Shown here: in pieces, positions 1-9,219 of the stretch | Layout of the letters: each line of letters opens with the position of its first letter | Position numbering within the stretch: position 1 is the stretch's first letter | Assembly: GCA_938003545.1 (NCBI GenBank) | Contig: CALKXY010000004.1 | Span: 84,710-148,709 of the forward strand | Direction of reading: 5' to 3' | DNA from: an uncultured Caulobacterales bacterium | GTDB taxonomy: Bacteria > Pseudomonadota > Alphaproteobacteria > Caulobacterales > Maricaulaceae | DNA length: 64,000 nt | Notes under the pieces: model-generated | Told to the model about the DNA's origin: nothing | The model's input: the letters and a program-made list of their open reading frames with translations, nothing else | Database searches by the model: none | Program-made: the position numbers and the translations under genes

Positions 1-38
1 TTTCTGTGCTCTGCGGCAACACTACCGCCAATCATCCG

Positions 39-66
39 TTGACATATTAACGCCGAAGCCTAGCTT
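39..66 (+). promoter_or_regulatory. putative sigma-70-type promoter of the sdh operon
   Basis: A perfect TTGACA lies at 39-44, followed after 16 bases by TAGCTT at 61-66, a weak -10 match. A purine-rich ribosome binding site (gaggga, about 81-87) follows just before the sdhC ATG. The -35 box is convincing and the -10 is not, so this is a candidate only. Confidence 0.35.
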
Positions 67-94
67 GCGCGCAGATTAAAAGAGGGACAGTTTA

Positions 95-484
95 ATGTCA
101 TCGGAATGGAATGATCCGCGGCCTATGGCGCCGCATTTGCAGGTTTGGCGCTGGCATGGGGCTATGCTGAGTTCGATCTTGCATCGCGCAAGTGCCATTA
201 TTTGTTATGTTGCGTTATTTTTGGTCGCAGCGGGCCTCTTGGTCCTCGCACTGACAGGTAAATTGCCGCTCGCGGGTTTGGTTTTCTCGCCGCTTGGCGC
301 AATTGGCCTCTTTGTTTTCCTCTTTGCTTTTCTATTCATGGCCGTTGCGCAACTGCGTCACGCGATTTGGAACCGAGGTTCAATGTTGGACCCGCAGAAA
401 AATAACCTGTTATCCTATGTGATGGTCGGCGTATCTCTCATCACATCTTTGATCATTACACTTTTGATCTCAGGAGTTTTATAA
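95..484 (+). CDS. sdhC: succinate dehydrogenase cytochrome b556 subunit SdhC
   Basis: This is the first membrane anchor of respiratory complex II. With SdhD it binds heme b and ubiquinone and holds the SdhAB catalytic part on the inner membrane. The 129-residue protein has the family N-terminal signature: RPMAPHLQVW followed by SILHRAS, where the Ser and Arg help form the quinone site. Three hydrophobic segments follow, at about residues 33-55, 65-88 and 105-127. The heme-ligand region appears as QLRHAIWNRG. A gaggga ribosome binding site precedes the ATG. The stop overlaps the start of sdhD by one base, so the two are translationally coupled. Family assignment is firm. Confidence 0.95.
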   Translation: MSSEWNDPRPMAPHLQVWRWHGAMLSSILHRASAIICYVALFLVAAGLLVLALTGKLPLAGLVFSPLGAIGLFVFLFAFLFMAVAQLRHAIWNRGSMLDPQKNNLLSYVMVGVSLITSLIITLLISGVL

Positions 485-828
485 TGAGCGCCGGAACAGC
501 AAATCACAGTGCGTCCCATCAGAAGATTCATACCCTAACGGGGTGGGGCGTTATCATCGGTTTACCATTTGCGATTTTATCTGTCGCAGGTTCAGTATCA
601 ACTGGGCCGCAAGGTATCCTTGATTGGCTCTCTTCGCCGATTGGTGGACTTGGTTTTCTTGCCTTTTTTACGGCTGCAATCTGGTATTGTAAGCTAGAGA
701 TGGACGAAGTCATCATGGATTACTTCGGTGGCAAGCTGCGCTCATTTGGCCTGTTGAAGAATAAAGTCGTCGCCTTCATTTTGTGGGCCGCTGTGGCGTT
801 TGCCGTCATTAAACTCGCATTCCTTTAG
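484..828 (+). CDS. sdhD: succinate dehydrogenase membrane anchor subunit SdhD
   Basis: This is the second hydrophobic anchor of complex II, 114 residues with three predicted membrane helices at about residues 18-40, 50-68 and 90-113. The family has low sequence conservation, so the call rests on size, topology and position: it shares a base with the sdhC stop and ends 9 bases before sdhA. The segment IWYCKLEMDEVIMDYF matches the helix II region, where SdhD proteins carry a conserved polar patch and Asp-Tyr for quinone binding. Confidence 0.92.
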   Translation: MSAGTANHSASHQKIHTLTGWGVIIGLPFAILSVAGSVSTGPQGILDWLSSPIGGLGFLAFFTAAIWYCKLEMDEVIMDYFGGKLRSFGLLKNKVVAFILWAAVAFAVIKLAFL

Positions 829-837
829 GACTTCATC

Positions 838-2646
838 ATGACTGCTAAGAAAACAGCCCAAAAGACCGAGTGGATTGATCACACATATGACGTCGTTGTC
901 GTCGGCGCGGGGGGCTCTGGCCTACGGGCGACGCTGGGCGCGGCGCAATCGGGCCTCAAAACGGCCTGTGTCACAAAAGTTTTTCCAACACGCTCGCATA
1001 CGGTTGCGGCACAGGGCGGTATTGCCGCCTCATTGGGTAATATGGGCGCAGATGATTGGCGCTGGCACATGTATGACACAGTCAAAGGGTCTGATTGGCT
1101 CGGTGACCAAGACTCTATTGAATATCTCTGCCGCGAAGCCCCAAAGGCGGTTTACGAGCTAGAACATTGGGGGATGCCGTTCTCGCGTACCGAAGACGGT
1201 AAAATCTATCAACGTCCTTTCGGCGGCATGATGCAGAATATGGGCGAGGGTCCAGAAGCGCAACGTACCTGCGCGGCGGCTGACCGTACGGGTCACGCCA
1301 TGTTGCATACGCTTTATGGCCAAGCTCTTCGTAATGAAGCTGAATTCTTTATCGAATATTTTGCACTCGACCTGATTATGGAAGATGGCGTTTGTCGGGG
1401 TATGACGGCTTGGAAATTAGACGACGGCACATTGCATCGCTTCCGCGCGCAGACCGTTATCCTTGCAACAGGTGGTTATGGCCGCGTGTTCTTCTCTGCG
1501 ACGTCGGCACATACTTGCACAGGCGATGGCAATGCTATGGTCCTGCGGGCTGGTTTGCCCGTTCAGGATATGGAGTTCATTCAATTCCATCCGACAGGCA
1601 TCTACGGTGCAGGTTGTTTGATCACTGAAGGCTCACGCGGAGAGGGCGGTTATCTGACTAACTCCGAGGGCGAGCGGTTCATGGAACGTTATGCACCCTC
1701 CGCGAAAGATCTCGCTTCGCGCGATGTTGTCTCGCGCGCGATGACAATTGAAATTCGCGAAGGTCGCGGTGTGGGCCCGAATAAGGATCACATCTTCCTT
1801 CATCTCGATCATCTTGACCCTGCTGTTCTGGCTGAACGTCTGCCGGGTATTTCAGAGACAGCGAAAATCTTCGCTAATGTCGATGTAAACAAAGAGCCAA
1901 TTCCAGTGCTACCGACGTGCCATTATAATATGGGCGGCATTCAGACCAATTATCATGGCGAAGTTCTGACGCTCAAAGACGGTAATCCAGACAGTGTTGT
2001 CCCCGGCTTGATGGCAGTGGGCGAAGCGGCCTGTGTGTCCGTGCATGGTGCGAACCGTCTCGGGTCGAACTCGCTGATTGATCTGGTGGTCTTTGGCCGC
2101 GCGGCGGGTCTGCGGGTTAAAGAGACATGCACGGCGAATATGGATCAGAAGCCTCTAGCCGCAAATGCGGGCGAGGAGTCGATCGCGCGTTTGAACAAAT
2201 TCCGCAACGCGGATGGGACCAAGAAAACAGCCGATATCCGCCTCAACCTGCAAAAGGCGATGCAAGAACATTGCGCCGTTTTCCGCACGGAAGAGAGCCT
2301 TGCGGAAGGTGTTGAAAAAGTCACTGCGATTGCTGAACATATCAAAGATGTGTCCGTCACGGATCGCACATTGGTCTGGAATACGGACCTTATGGAAACG
2401 CTAGAACTTGACAATTTGATCGCCCAAGCACGTGTCACCATGGCCTCTGCGGATAACCGCAAGGAATCGCGCGGCGCCCATGCACATGAGGATTATCCAG
2501 ACCGTATCGACGCGGAATGGATGAAGCATACCCTCGCATGGTATGACGGCGAAACGAACAAAGTGAAAATCGACTACCGCCCGGTCCATGACTACACAAT
2601 GACCGACGGGATTGATTATATTGAGCCTAAGAAACGGGTTTATTAG
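838..2646 (+). CDS. sdhA: succinate dehydrogenase flavoprotein subunit SdhA
   Basis: This is the catalytic flavoprotein of complex II, oxidising succinate to fumarate in the TCA cycle on the cytoplasmic face of the membrane. The 602-residue length is typical. An N-terminal Rossmann motif ([11 protein letters not shown], about 20-30) binds FAD. His54 in [10 protein letters not shown] is the expected covalent FAD attachment residue. HPTGIYG at 251-257 and the Arg-rich stretch [10 protein letters not shown] at 291-300 form the dicarboxylate site. The gene closes the sdhCDA cluster and is followed by a strong terminator. The expected next gene, sdhB, is not here but 6.6 kb downstream. Confidence 0.97.
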   Translation: MTAKKTAQKTEWIDHTYDVVVVGAGGSGLRATLGAAQSGLKTACVTKVFPTRSHTVAAQGGIAASLGNMGADDWRWHMYDTVKGSDWLGDQDSIEYLCREAPKAVYELEHWGMPFSRTEDGKIYQRPFGGMMQNMGEGPEAQRTCAAADRTGHAMLHTLYGQALRNEAEFFIEYFALDLIMEDGVCRGMTAWKLDDGTLHRFRAQTVILATGGYGRVFFSATSAHTCTGDGNAMVLRAGLPVQDMEFIQFHPTGIYGAGCLITEGSRGEGGYLTNSEGERFMERYAPSAKDLASRDVVSRAMTIEIREGRGVGPNKDHIFLHLDHLDPAVLAERLPGISETAKIFANVDVNKEPIPVLPTCHYNMGGIQTNYHGEVLTLKDGNPDSVVPGLMAVGEAACVSVHGANRLGSNSLIDLVVFGRAAGLRVKETCTANMDQKPLAANAGEESIARLNKFRNADGTKKTADIRLNLQKAMQEHCAVFRTEESLAEGVEKVTAIAEHIKDVSVTDRTLVWNTDLMETLELDNLIAQARVTMASADNRKESRGAHAHEDYPDRIDAEWMKHTLAWYDGETNKVKIDYRPVHDYTMTDGIDYIEPKKRVY

Positions 2647-2668
2647 GCGTCAGGTATTTGAACAAATT

Positions 2669-2692
2669 AAGGCTCCGAAAGGAGCCTTTTTT
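2669..2692 (+). terminator. Rho-independent terminator after sdhA
   Basis: A perfect 8-bp stem (aaggctcc / ggagcctt) with a GAAA tetraloop runs directly into a T run. It lies 23 bases past the sdhA stop, so sdhCDA forms a closed transcription unit without sdhB. Confidence 0.9.
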
Positions 2693-2822
2693 GTTGACTT
2701 GAGTGTTCTGAAACAAGGTTCGTAACACTAGCCTCAAGCTCTCTGATCCGTGTTAGGCGCTCAAGGTTTTAATATGAAAAGTGGTTTTAAACAGACGCCA
2801 CCGTTAATGCGGGGAAGAGAAC

Positions 2823-4184
2823 TTACTCCGCCGCTACCTTCCAAGCGTTCTGCTCCGCGCCCGCTACATCATATTGCAAACGCACCGTAAATGAGCTGCC
2901 TGTGCCGAGGTCGCTTCTGACATTTAGCTCGCCGCCCATATGCTCTGCCAATCCGCGGGCGAGGGTTAGGCCGAGACCTGTGCCGCCGTGGCGACGTTTG
3001 ATTGACCCATCTTGTTGTGTGAAGCGGTCAAAAATGCGGATGCTGTCTTCAGGGGCAATGCCGATGCCTGTGTCGGTCACGACAAGCAGCAAAGCGGCGC
3101 GGCCTTGCGCATCTGCGCCGCCATGAACAGACAGTTCGATGGCTCCCGCATCTGTAAATTTCACGGCATTATCCAAGAGCGCATTGATGATTTGCGCCGT
3201 TCTCACCTTATCGCCGATCAGCATAGCTGGGACAGTTGGTGCAAAGCGCGTTGTGCAGACAATGCCTTTGGTTGCGGCAAGGGCGGCATATGGTTTCATG
3301 GCGGCGGTTAATGTCGTGCGGAGGTCGAAAGGGGAGTCATCTAATATGACTCGACCTGCTTCCAATTGCGAGAAGAGGAGTACATTGCCGATGATTGTTT
3401 GAAGGTCGCGACCAGAGTCGCGAATGATCGTGGTTAGCTCTCTCTGGTCTTCATTCAGATCGGTTTCTTCGAGAATATCATTCATGCCGATGATACCGTT
3501 CATGGGTGTGCAAAGCTCATGGCTCATGGTCGCAAGAAAGTCCGTTTTGGCGCGGTCCGAATTTTGCGCCTCGATAATGCCAGCCTCTAAGTCTCCAAAG
3601 GCTTCATGCATATTTTTGGAGAAAAATGCGCCAACCATTGTGATGAGAACGGTCGCCAAGCTCGCTTGCACGGCACGTTGAAAATTCCGATCCGTGAATT
3701 TTTCAACATCAAATACTGGCGTATAACTGTAATTTGAACTGACCCACCATAAGGCCCAAACGATTATCAGGCACGATACGCCAAATACACTGGTTGCGCG
3801 CCAGCCACAGATAAAACCATTCACAACGATGCCAAGAACCAAGAATGGTAACAGGGCTGAATTTATTCCTGTATTTTGGTTCAAGGCCGATGACATTGTT
3901 GCTAAGATGATCAGGACAGAGAATATCGCAGCATATATTTGGAAACGTTTGGTGATCCGTAAGAAGAAAATTGTCACGAGAACCAAGATGCAGGCAATAA
4001 CAGATATGGCGTGATCAAAGGTCAATCCGCCATAAGAATAGAGCATCGTGAGTTGGTTGATGATCTGTGTCGCAACAAAGGCCAAGCCAATGATGTAAAC
4101 CGCGCGCGCGCGCATCAGCTCGCTCTTGCTGGTGATACGATCAATGCGTAAAAAGCGTTCGAAGCGATTGAATTCGGTAATCAT
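2823..4184 (-). CDS. membrane-bound sensor histidine kinase
   Basis: This 453-residue orphan sensor kinase has no response regulator beside it. The N-terminal half holds about six membrane segments (roughly residues 28-50, 57-77, 83-100, 108-125, 133-150 and 172-190). A short linker leads to a HisKA domain with phospho-acceptor His222 in MSHELCTPMNGIIGM, then a HATPase domain with the DTGIGI box and RHGGTGLGLTLARGL. The H-box is odd: Cys stands where nearly all family members have Arg (ELRTPMN). There is no receiver domain, no PAS and no periplasmic domain, so a signal sensed in the membrane is likely. The ligand is unknown. Confidence 0.88.
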   Translation of the reverse strand: MITEFNRFERFLRIDRITSKSELMRARAVYIIGLAFVATQIINQLTMLYSYGGLTFDHAISVIACILVLVTIFFLRITKRFQIYAAIFSVLIILATMSSALNQNTGINSALLPFLVLGIVVNGFICGWRATSVFGVSCLIIVWALWWVSSNYSYTPVFDVEKFTDRNFQRAVQASLATVLITMVGAFFSKNMHEAFGDLEAGIIEAQNSDRAKTDFLATMSHELCTPMNGIIGMNDILEETDLNEDQRELTTIIRDSGRDLQTIIGNVLLFSQLEAGRVILDDSPFDLRTTLTAAMKPYAALAATKGIVCTTRFAPTVPAMLIGDKVRTAQIINALLDNAVKFTDAGAIELSVHGGADAQGRAALLLVVTDTGIGIAPEDSIRIFDRFTQQDGSIKRRHGGTGLGLTLARGLAEHMGGELNVRSDLGTGSSFTVRLQYDVAGAEQNAWKVAAE

Positions 4185-4273
4185 GCAGACGGTCTAAGGG
4201 AACAAGGTTAGTATCTCGTTGAGATTGTAGCTTTTTACTTATTTTTTTAAATAACGACGTTAAATTTGTCGAT

Positions 4274-5401
4274 CTAACGCTCATTTCTGGATGGAAAACA
4301 GGTCGTCCACCCTTTTCTGAATAATTTTTGTCCTGGGGTTTCAATGCCGTAATGCAGAGCCGTTCCTAATAGAGCCGTGGCGATTAAAAACAGGCCTGAC
4401 ACAACAAAAAGATTGCCATCCGTACCAAAAATTTCTGCTCGGGCTCGGAAAAACTGTAGAAGCGGCATGTGCCCCAAATAAATTGAATAGCTGATGAGCC
4501 CAAGGAATGTAAAAGGCTTCATCGACAAGGCCTGTCTGAGAAGGGAATGCTGCCCTACACTCAACAAGGCCAGTAAAAGCGCGAAGAGCAAGATAGCGAT
4601 ATAATCGGAATCGCTGTTCACGCCGTCAAACGCGATAATGTAAATGATGCCGTAGAGAAGGGCGAGCTCAACGCAGGACTTACCCCCCCAACCCCAAAGT
4701 TTCGATCCCCATCGCTCCATACCTGAATCGACAATCATTACGAGTTTATAGACGAGGACTCCTAAAAATATGCCTGCAAATCCACGCATAAGACCGGTGT
4801 TGAAAAGGATTGCGATCTGGTCCGTATGGGCACGCGTACCAGCAAAGCTACCTAGGACGTGCTCCAACATGGCATAGATACCGATAACGCTCAGTGATAA
4901 AATAGCTAAAAGTCCAGTCTGTTTATTTGGATGTTTTGCGAGGCGCATTAATATGAAAAACAGACAAATATTGACCCAAAATTCGACGGATATTGACCAA
5001 GACGGGTAATTCCACGTCAGACCGTTCTGAAGCCCTAAGTTCTGCAGTAAGAAGATGTTTTTGAAAAAGGACACTAAGCGACTCTCGCCGTTCCACTCAG
5101 GGAAGAGTCTGAACTCTCCCGTCGCCATAAATTGAGATAAGGCATAGGCCGCGAGAAAGAGAAACATGGTGAAAACATGGAGTGGCCACAGCCGAGCCAA
5201 ACGTGAGCCAATGAACTGCGTTAGTGTCAAATTTTCTACGCGCGGTAGATAAACATAGGCCAGAATAAAGCCCGACAGCACGAAAAAGAAATCCACCGCG
5301 AGATACCCGCCGGGGAAAAAGACGATTTTATTAAAGTGATAGAGGGCAATCATCAACGCAAAGAGGCCACGTAACCCGTCGATATAGGCTAATCTACGCA
5401 T
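4274..5401 (-). CDS. acyltransferase 3 family membrane protein (OafA/YrhL type)
   Basis: This is a 375-residue integral membrane protein with about ten hydrophobic helices. The family signature sits at the extreme N-terminus: YIDGLRGLFALMIALYHF, where the Arg and His are the conserved residues of acyltransferase 3 proteins. Such enzymes O-acylate surface sugars (LPS O-antigen, exopolysaccharide, peptidoglycan) from cytoplasmic acyl donors. No polysaccharide cluster is adjacent, so the acceptor cannot be named. It is divergently transcribed from rarA across a 72-base gap and lies 89 bases from the histidine kinase. Confidence 0.88.
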   Translation of the reverse strand: MRRLAYIDGLRGLFALMIALYHFNKIVFFPGGYLAVDFFFVLSGFILAYVYLPRVENLTLTQFIGSRLARLWPLHVFTMFLFLAAYALSQFMATGEFRLFPEWNGESRLVSFFKNIFLLQNLGLQNGLTWNYPSWSISVEFWVNICLFFILMRLAKHPNKQTGLLAILSLSVIGIYAMLEHVLGSFAGTRAHTDQIAILFNTGLMRGFAGIFLGVLVYKLVMIVDSGMERWGSKLWGWGGKSCVELALLYGIIYIIAFDGVNSDSDYIAILLFALLLALLSVGQHSLLRQALSMKPFTFLGLISYSIYLGHMPLLQFFRARAEIFGTDGNLFVVSGLFLIATALLGTALHYGIETPGQKLFRKGWTTCFPSRNER

Positions 5402-5473
5402 AATTTTCGGTCCCCTACCGATATTTGATGCCTCACACTTGTTTCAGCTCCGAGGCGAGCATACCCATAGACT

Positions 5474-6781
5474 ATGAACAACCTCTTCCAATCTGCGGGC
5501 CTTGAAGCGTCCGCACCCAAGCCTCTGGCCGAAGCTCTACGTCCTGCTGCTTTAGAGGATGTCGTCGGTCAATCGCATTTGATCGGGCCCGAGGGACCAA
5601 TCGGGCGGATGCTGGGGCAGGGGCGGCTATCCTCCATGATACTGTGGGGACCGCCCGGCGTTGGTAAGACGACAATTGCACGGTTGCTCGCTGATAAAGC
5701 GGACTTGGAATTTGTGCAATTATCTGCGGTTTTTTCTGGCGTGGCCGATTTGCGCAAAGCCTTTGAAGCTGCGCGGGCACGGCGGGAGTCTGGGCGAGGA
5801 ACCTTGTTATTCGTTGACGAAATTCACCGCTTTAACCGCGCGCAACAAGATGGTTTCTTGCCCTATGTTGAGGAAGGGGTTGTGACGCTTGTCGGGGCGA
5901 CGACGGAAAATCCGAGCTTCGAACTTAACGGCGCTTTGCTCTCTCGCGCGCAAGTTTTTGTGCTGAACCGTTTGGACGAGGCCGCCTTACGGGGGTTGCT
6001 GGACCGCGCCGAAGATCATATCGGACGAATGCTGCCTTTGGACGAAAGCGGACGCGACACACTCATTGGATTTGCCGATGGAGATGGACGGTATCTTTTG
6101 ACGCTCGCGGATGAGGTGTTCTTAGCCGGGGAGACAATACTGGATTCGGCGGGCGTTGCAGCAGTATTACAAAAACGCGCGCCAGCCTATGACAAGTCAC
6201 GGGATGAGCATTACAACATCATCTCCGCGCTGCATAAATCTATGCGTGGCTCTGACCCTGATGCGGCACTTTATTGGTATGCACGCATGATTACGGGCGG
6301 CGAAGACCCGCGTTATATTGCGCGCCGCCTGATTAGGTTTGCGTCGGAAGATATTGGCCTGGCTGATCCAACGGCCCTTATGATCGCAAGCGAAGCCGCG
6401 CGGGCTTATGAGCGTTTGGGTAGCCCCGAGGGGGACCTTTCGTTGGCCCATGCCGTTGTTCATCTGGCGACAGCGCCGAAATCCGTGGGTGTTTATGCTG
6501 GATATAAAGCGGCGATGAAATCCGCCAAAGCGACGGGGAGCCTCCCGCCGCCCAAACATATTTTGAATGCTCCAACTAAGTTGATGAAAGACATTGGCTA
6601 TGGCGAGGGCTACGCTTATGATCCATCAACAGAGACAGGGTTTTCAGGTCAGAATTATTTCCCCGACGACATGCCGCGCGAAGTTTTCTATGCGCCAAAA
6701 GGCGATGGCCGTGAAGCGCCAATCAAAGTAAAGCTGGAAGCTTGGGCCAAGATTAGGGCGTCGAAGCCCGAGACGCCTTAA
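5474..6781 (+). CDS. rarA: replication-associated recombination protein RarA (MgsA)
   Basis: This AAA+ ATPase acts at stalled replication forks. The protein has 435 residues. The Walker A sequence GPPGVGKTTIARLLA lies near residue 60 and Walker B LFVDEIHRFN near 112. A sensor region TTENPSFELN is followed by the C-terminal MgsA domain with its signature YWYARMITGGEDP and the closing motif KHILNAPTKLM. Length and domain order match the family. It stands alone, divergent from the acyltransferase, and is followed by 244 bases without a gene. Confidence 0.95.
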   Translation: MNNLFQSAGLEASAPKPLAEALRPAALEDVVGQSHLIGPEGPIGRMLGQGRLSSMILWGPPGVGKTTIARLLADKADLEFVQLSAVFSGVADLRKAFEAARARRESGRGTLLFVDEIHRFNRAQQDGFLPYVEEGVVTLVGATTENPSFELNGALLSRAQVFVLNRLDEAALRGLLDRAEDHIGRMLPLDESGRDTLIGFADGDGRYLLTLADEVFLAGETILDSAGVAAVLQKRAPAYDKSRDEHYNIISALHKSMRGSDPDAALYWYARMITGGEDPRYIARRLIRFASEDIGLADPTALMIASEAARAYERLGSPEGDLSLAHAVVHLATAPKSVGVYAGYKAAMKSAKATGSLPPPKHILNAPTKLMKDIGYGEGYAYDPSTETGFSGQNYFPDDMPREVFYAPKGDGREAPIKVKLEAWAKIRASKPETP

Positions 6782-7025
6782 CTGCGTCAATGATGTCTTG
6801 ATTTAAAACGAAGCGAGGATTCATCTTTGCTTTGAAAACTGCGCGATACCCTGTGGCCCGCTATGGCTAAAGCCCGATGCTGCCTGACAGTTCGTTAAAC
6901 CTAAACCCATGGTGATGGGTGTAAAGCTATTTCGCATATCAATCCTCGCTTGAACCTATGCAGCGGCATAGGGTTTTGCAAATCGGTGCTTTGCATTGCA
7001 GGGCTAAACTCGCTAGCCATTTCAC

Positions 7026-7862
7026 ATGACAGATTTTAAAACACTCTTGATCGCCCGCGATGCGGAAAACTCTGCTGTTGCAATCCTGACGCTGAACCGT
7101 CCCGAAGCGATGAATAGTTTTAATTTTCTGATGCACCGTGAGTTGCAACGGGCGTATAAAGAACTTGATGCAGATAGCTCGGTCCGGGTGATCGTTGTGA
7201 CGGGCGCTGGCCGTGCATTTTGTGCGGGTGCGGATATTTCCAATGGTTTTAGCTCCGCAGGACTAGATACCGCGCCGACGATACATGAAGGTGTGTCGCG
7301 TGATGCAGGCGGCGAGTTAGTTCTAGACATGTTCAAAATCGACACCCCGATCATCGGTGCCATCAACGGCCACGCGGTCGGGATCGGCGCGACGATGACG
7401 ATGGCTATGGATTTACGGATTTGTTCAGAAAAAACGAAATGGGCTTTTCCTTTTGCGCGCCGTGGGATTGTCTTTGACGGGGCCGCGAGTTGGTTCCTGC
7501 CGCGGCTTGTAGGATGGGCGAAAGCCAATGAATGGATTTTAAAAGCTGACGTAATTTCACCTGATGAGATGTATCGCGCGGGATATGTTAGTGAAATCCA
7601 CCCGACCGATGCTGTGCTCGCGCGCGCGGTTGAACTTGCCCGAGACATTGCTGCAAATTGCTCGCCGACATCTACAGCTAATAATAAACGCCTGCTACGC
7701 AATTCTATGATGGGTTACGGTCTGTTGGATGAGGCGGCTTTCACTGCGCACATTGAGGAAAGTAAACTATTAAATGCCGCATTTATAAGCGAAGATTGCC
7801 AAGAGGGTGTGAAAGCCTTTCTTGAAAAACGTGCGCCTATATTCGCCGACCGCAAAGCCTAA
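7026..7862 (+). CDS. enoyl-CoA hydratase/isomerase (crotonase) family protein
   Basis: This 278-residue protein has a crotonase fold and acts on CoA thioesters. The first oxyanion-hole strand is GRAFCAGADISNG (about 61-73) and the second is GHAVGIGATMTMAMDLRI. The usual PE-x-GL-P segment is replaced by FARRGIVFDGAASWFLPRLVG-like sequence, so the catalytic Glu pair of classical hydratases is not evident and isomerase or other crotonase chemistry is possible. No beta-oxidation partner is adjacent. The downstream DUF4197 gene starts 28 bases after the stop and may be cotranscribed. Confidence 0.85.
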   Translation: MTDFKTLLIARDAENSAVAILTLNRPEAMNSFNFLMHRELQRAYKELDADSSVRVIVVTGAGRAFCAGADISNGFSSAGLDTAPTIHEGVSRDAGGELVLDMFKIDTPIIGAINGHAVGIGATMTMAMDLRICSEKTKWAFPFARRGIVFDGAASWFLPRLVGWAKANEWILKADVISPDEMYRAGYVSEIHPTDAVLARAVELARDIAANCSPTSTANNKRLLRNSMMGYGLLDEAAFTAHIEESKLLNAAFISEDCQEGVKAFLEKRAPIFADRKA

Positions 7863-7890
7863 CTTAAACTTCACGACACTGGAGCCACCT

Positions 7891-8628
7891 ATGTTTAATC
7901 AAATCGACAGACGCCTTGTCCTTCTTGGCTTGGCTGCAACGCCGCTAGCGGCCTGTGAAACTCTGGACCCGACTGTCCTTGATGGTATTCTGAGCGGGAC
8001 TGGTGGAACGGGCTTGTCCTCTGCTGAGGTGGCTTTGGGCCTCAAGGCGGCTCTGGATAATGGTGTCGGCAATGCACTCTTGAATGTTGGCGTTTTAAAT
8101 GGCTTCCTTGGAAATGATATTGTTCGTATTCCTTTGCCGAAAGTGTTGCAGGACGTTCAATCCTACCTCGCACCGATTGGTGCTGATGCTTTGCTTGTCG
8201 ATCTGCAAACGCAGCTTAACCGCGGGGCAGAAAAAGCGGCTCCCGTTGCAAAAGATATTTTCCTAAGTGCCGTGCGTGGCCTAACGATCACGGATGCCTT
8301 TGATATTTTGCGTGGTCCAGACACTGCTGCAACAGAGTATTTACGCGGCCGTACGACGAGTCGCTTGGGACAGTTATTTGCCCCGATCATGGAAAATGCT
8401 TTGAATCAGACAGGTGCCTTGCGCCTTGTCGATGATGTGTCCTCACAGCTGCGCGCTGTTCCTTTTGCGCCGAACTTGGGCGCGAATGCGCGGACGGATT
8501 TGATCGATCATGGCGTAGAATATGGTCTAAATGGCGTGTTTCACTTTATTGGTGAAGAGGAAAAAGCCATTCGTGCGAATCCAGCTAAACGCACATCAGA
8601 TATACTGAGGCGGGTTTTTGGAGCTTAA
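7891..8628 (+). CDS. DUF4197 family lipoprotein
   Basis: The 245-residue protein is exported. The start at 7891 is chosen over an upstream in-frame ATG at 7822, because it has a ggagcc site and begins exactly at a lipoprotein signal peptide (lipobox LAAC, Cys22). The mature part matches DUF4197: an early GLSSAEVALGLKAAL helix, FLGNDIVRIPLP, an AAPVAKDIFLSAV helix, GLTITDAFDILRG, and the closing KRTSDILRRVFGA. The family is common in proteobacterial envelopes and has no established function. Confidence 0.85.
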   Translation: MFNQIDRRLVLLGLAATPLAACETLDPTVLDGILSGTGGTGLSSAEVALGLKAALDNGVGNALLNVGVLNGFLGNDIVRIPLPKVLQDVQSYLAPIGADALLVDLQTQLNRGAEKAAPVAKDIFLSAVRGLTITDAFDILRGPDTAATEYLRGRTTSRLGQLFAPIMENALNQTGALRLVDDVSSQLRAVPFAPNLGANARTDLIDHGVEYGLNGVFHFIGEEEKAIRANPAKRTSDILRRVFGA

Positions 8629-8771
8629 AATTCGAACTTATACGCGTTTGGACGACAAAAATTGAAATTAATTAAGAATTAACTTTTGCTTCAGGTGAAA
8701 ATGTGGTGGAAATATTCCACGCGATCGTTTCACCCGCCCCTTTTTGAAACGAGAGCGCGAGGAAATTGATA

Positions 8772-9065
8772 ATGCGCCCCACGCAGAAACTTGGCGATTT
8801 GATCGCTACACATATGTTCGTGCCTGGACATGTGAAACCCGCCCGAGCGGAAACAAATTTTGTAATGTCTGGTCTGCGGGCGGCAACGTCTGCTAGCTTG
8901 ATCAACCGCCGTAAAATTTTGTCTGACGTGTCGGATGTTTTAAATTGCAGACCTGAAGAATTGGACTTTATGTTCTCTGACTTTGCGATGCCGATTACTT
9001 CGCCTGCTAATTACGAAGTCATGGTCCCAGATTTCCAAAGCGTTCTTCTAGCCGCTGCAGAATAG
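8772..9065 (+). CDS. small hypothetical protein
   Basis: This is a 97-residue soluble protein of unknown family. ATG at 8772 is preferred to TTG at 8766, because the gagg site at 8759-8762 is well spaced only for the former. It has no signal peptide and no membrane segment. A central basic stretch (LINRRKILSDVSDVL) precedes an acidic NCRPEELDFMFSDF segment. It lies alone between the DUF4197 gene and sdhB. Coding status is likely but rests only on the open frame and the ribosome binding site. Confidence 0.5.
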   Translation: MRPTQKLGDLIATHMFVPGHVKPARAETNFVMSGLRAATSASLINRRKILSDVSDVLNCRPEELDFMFSDFAMPITSPANYEVMVPDFQSVLLAAAE

Positions 9066-9219
9066 CTTGATCAAAGTGCCTTGTCGGTAATTATCGCCTG
9101 TTTGTAGCTCTAAGGCTCTGTATTAGCGGCGCAGTATGTCGCGTGGGAAACTTCTTGGGTTCATGCGCGTTAGTGTCTATATCCACATTTCGAAATTCAA
9201 ATACGGATAACGTTCCCAA

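Noticed and set aside
7022..7702. 226-codon open frame on the minus strand opposite the crotonase gene
   Set aside because: It is antisense to a clear gene; the composition is Ser/Ala/Arg-rich as expected of a shadow, with no family pattern.
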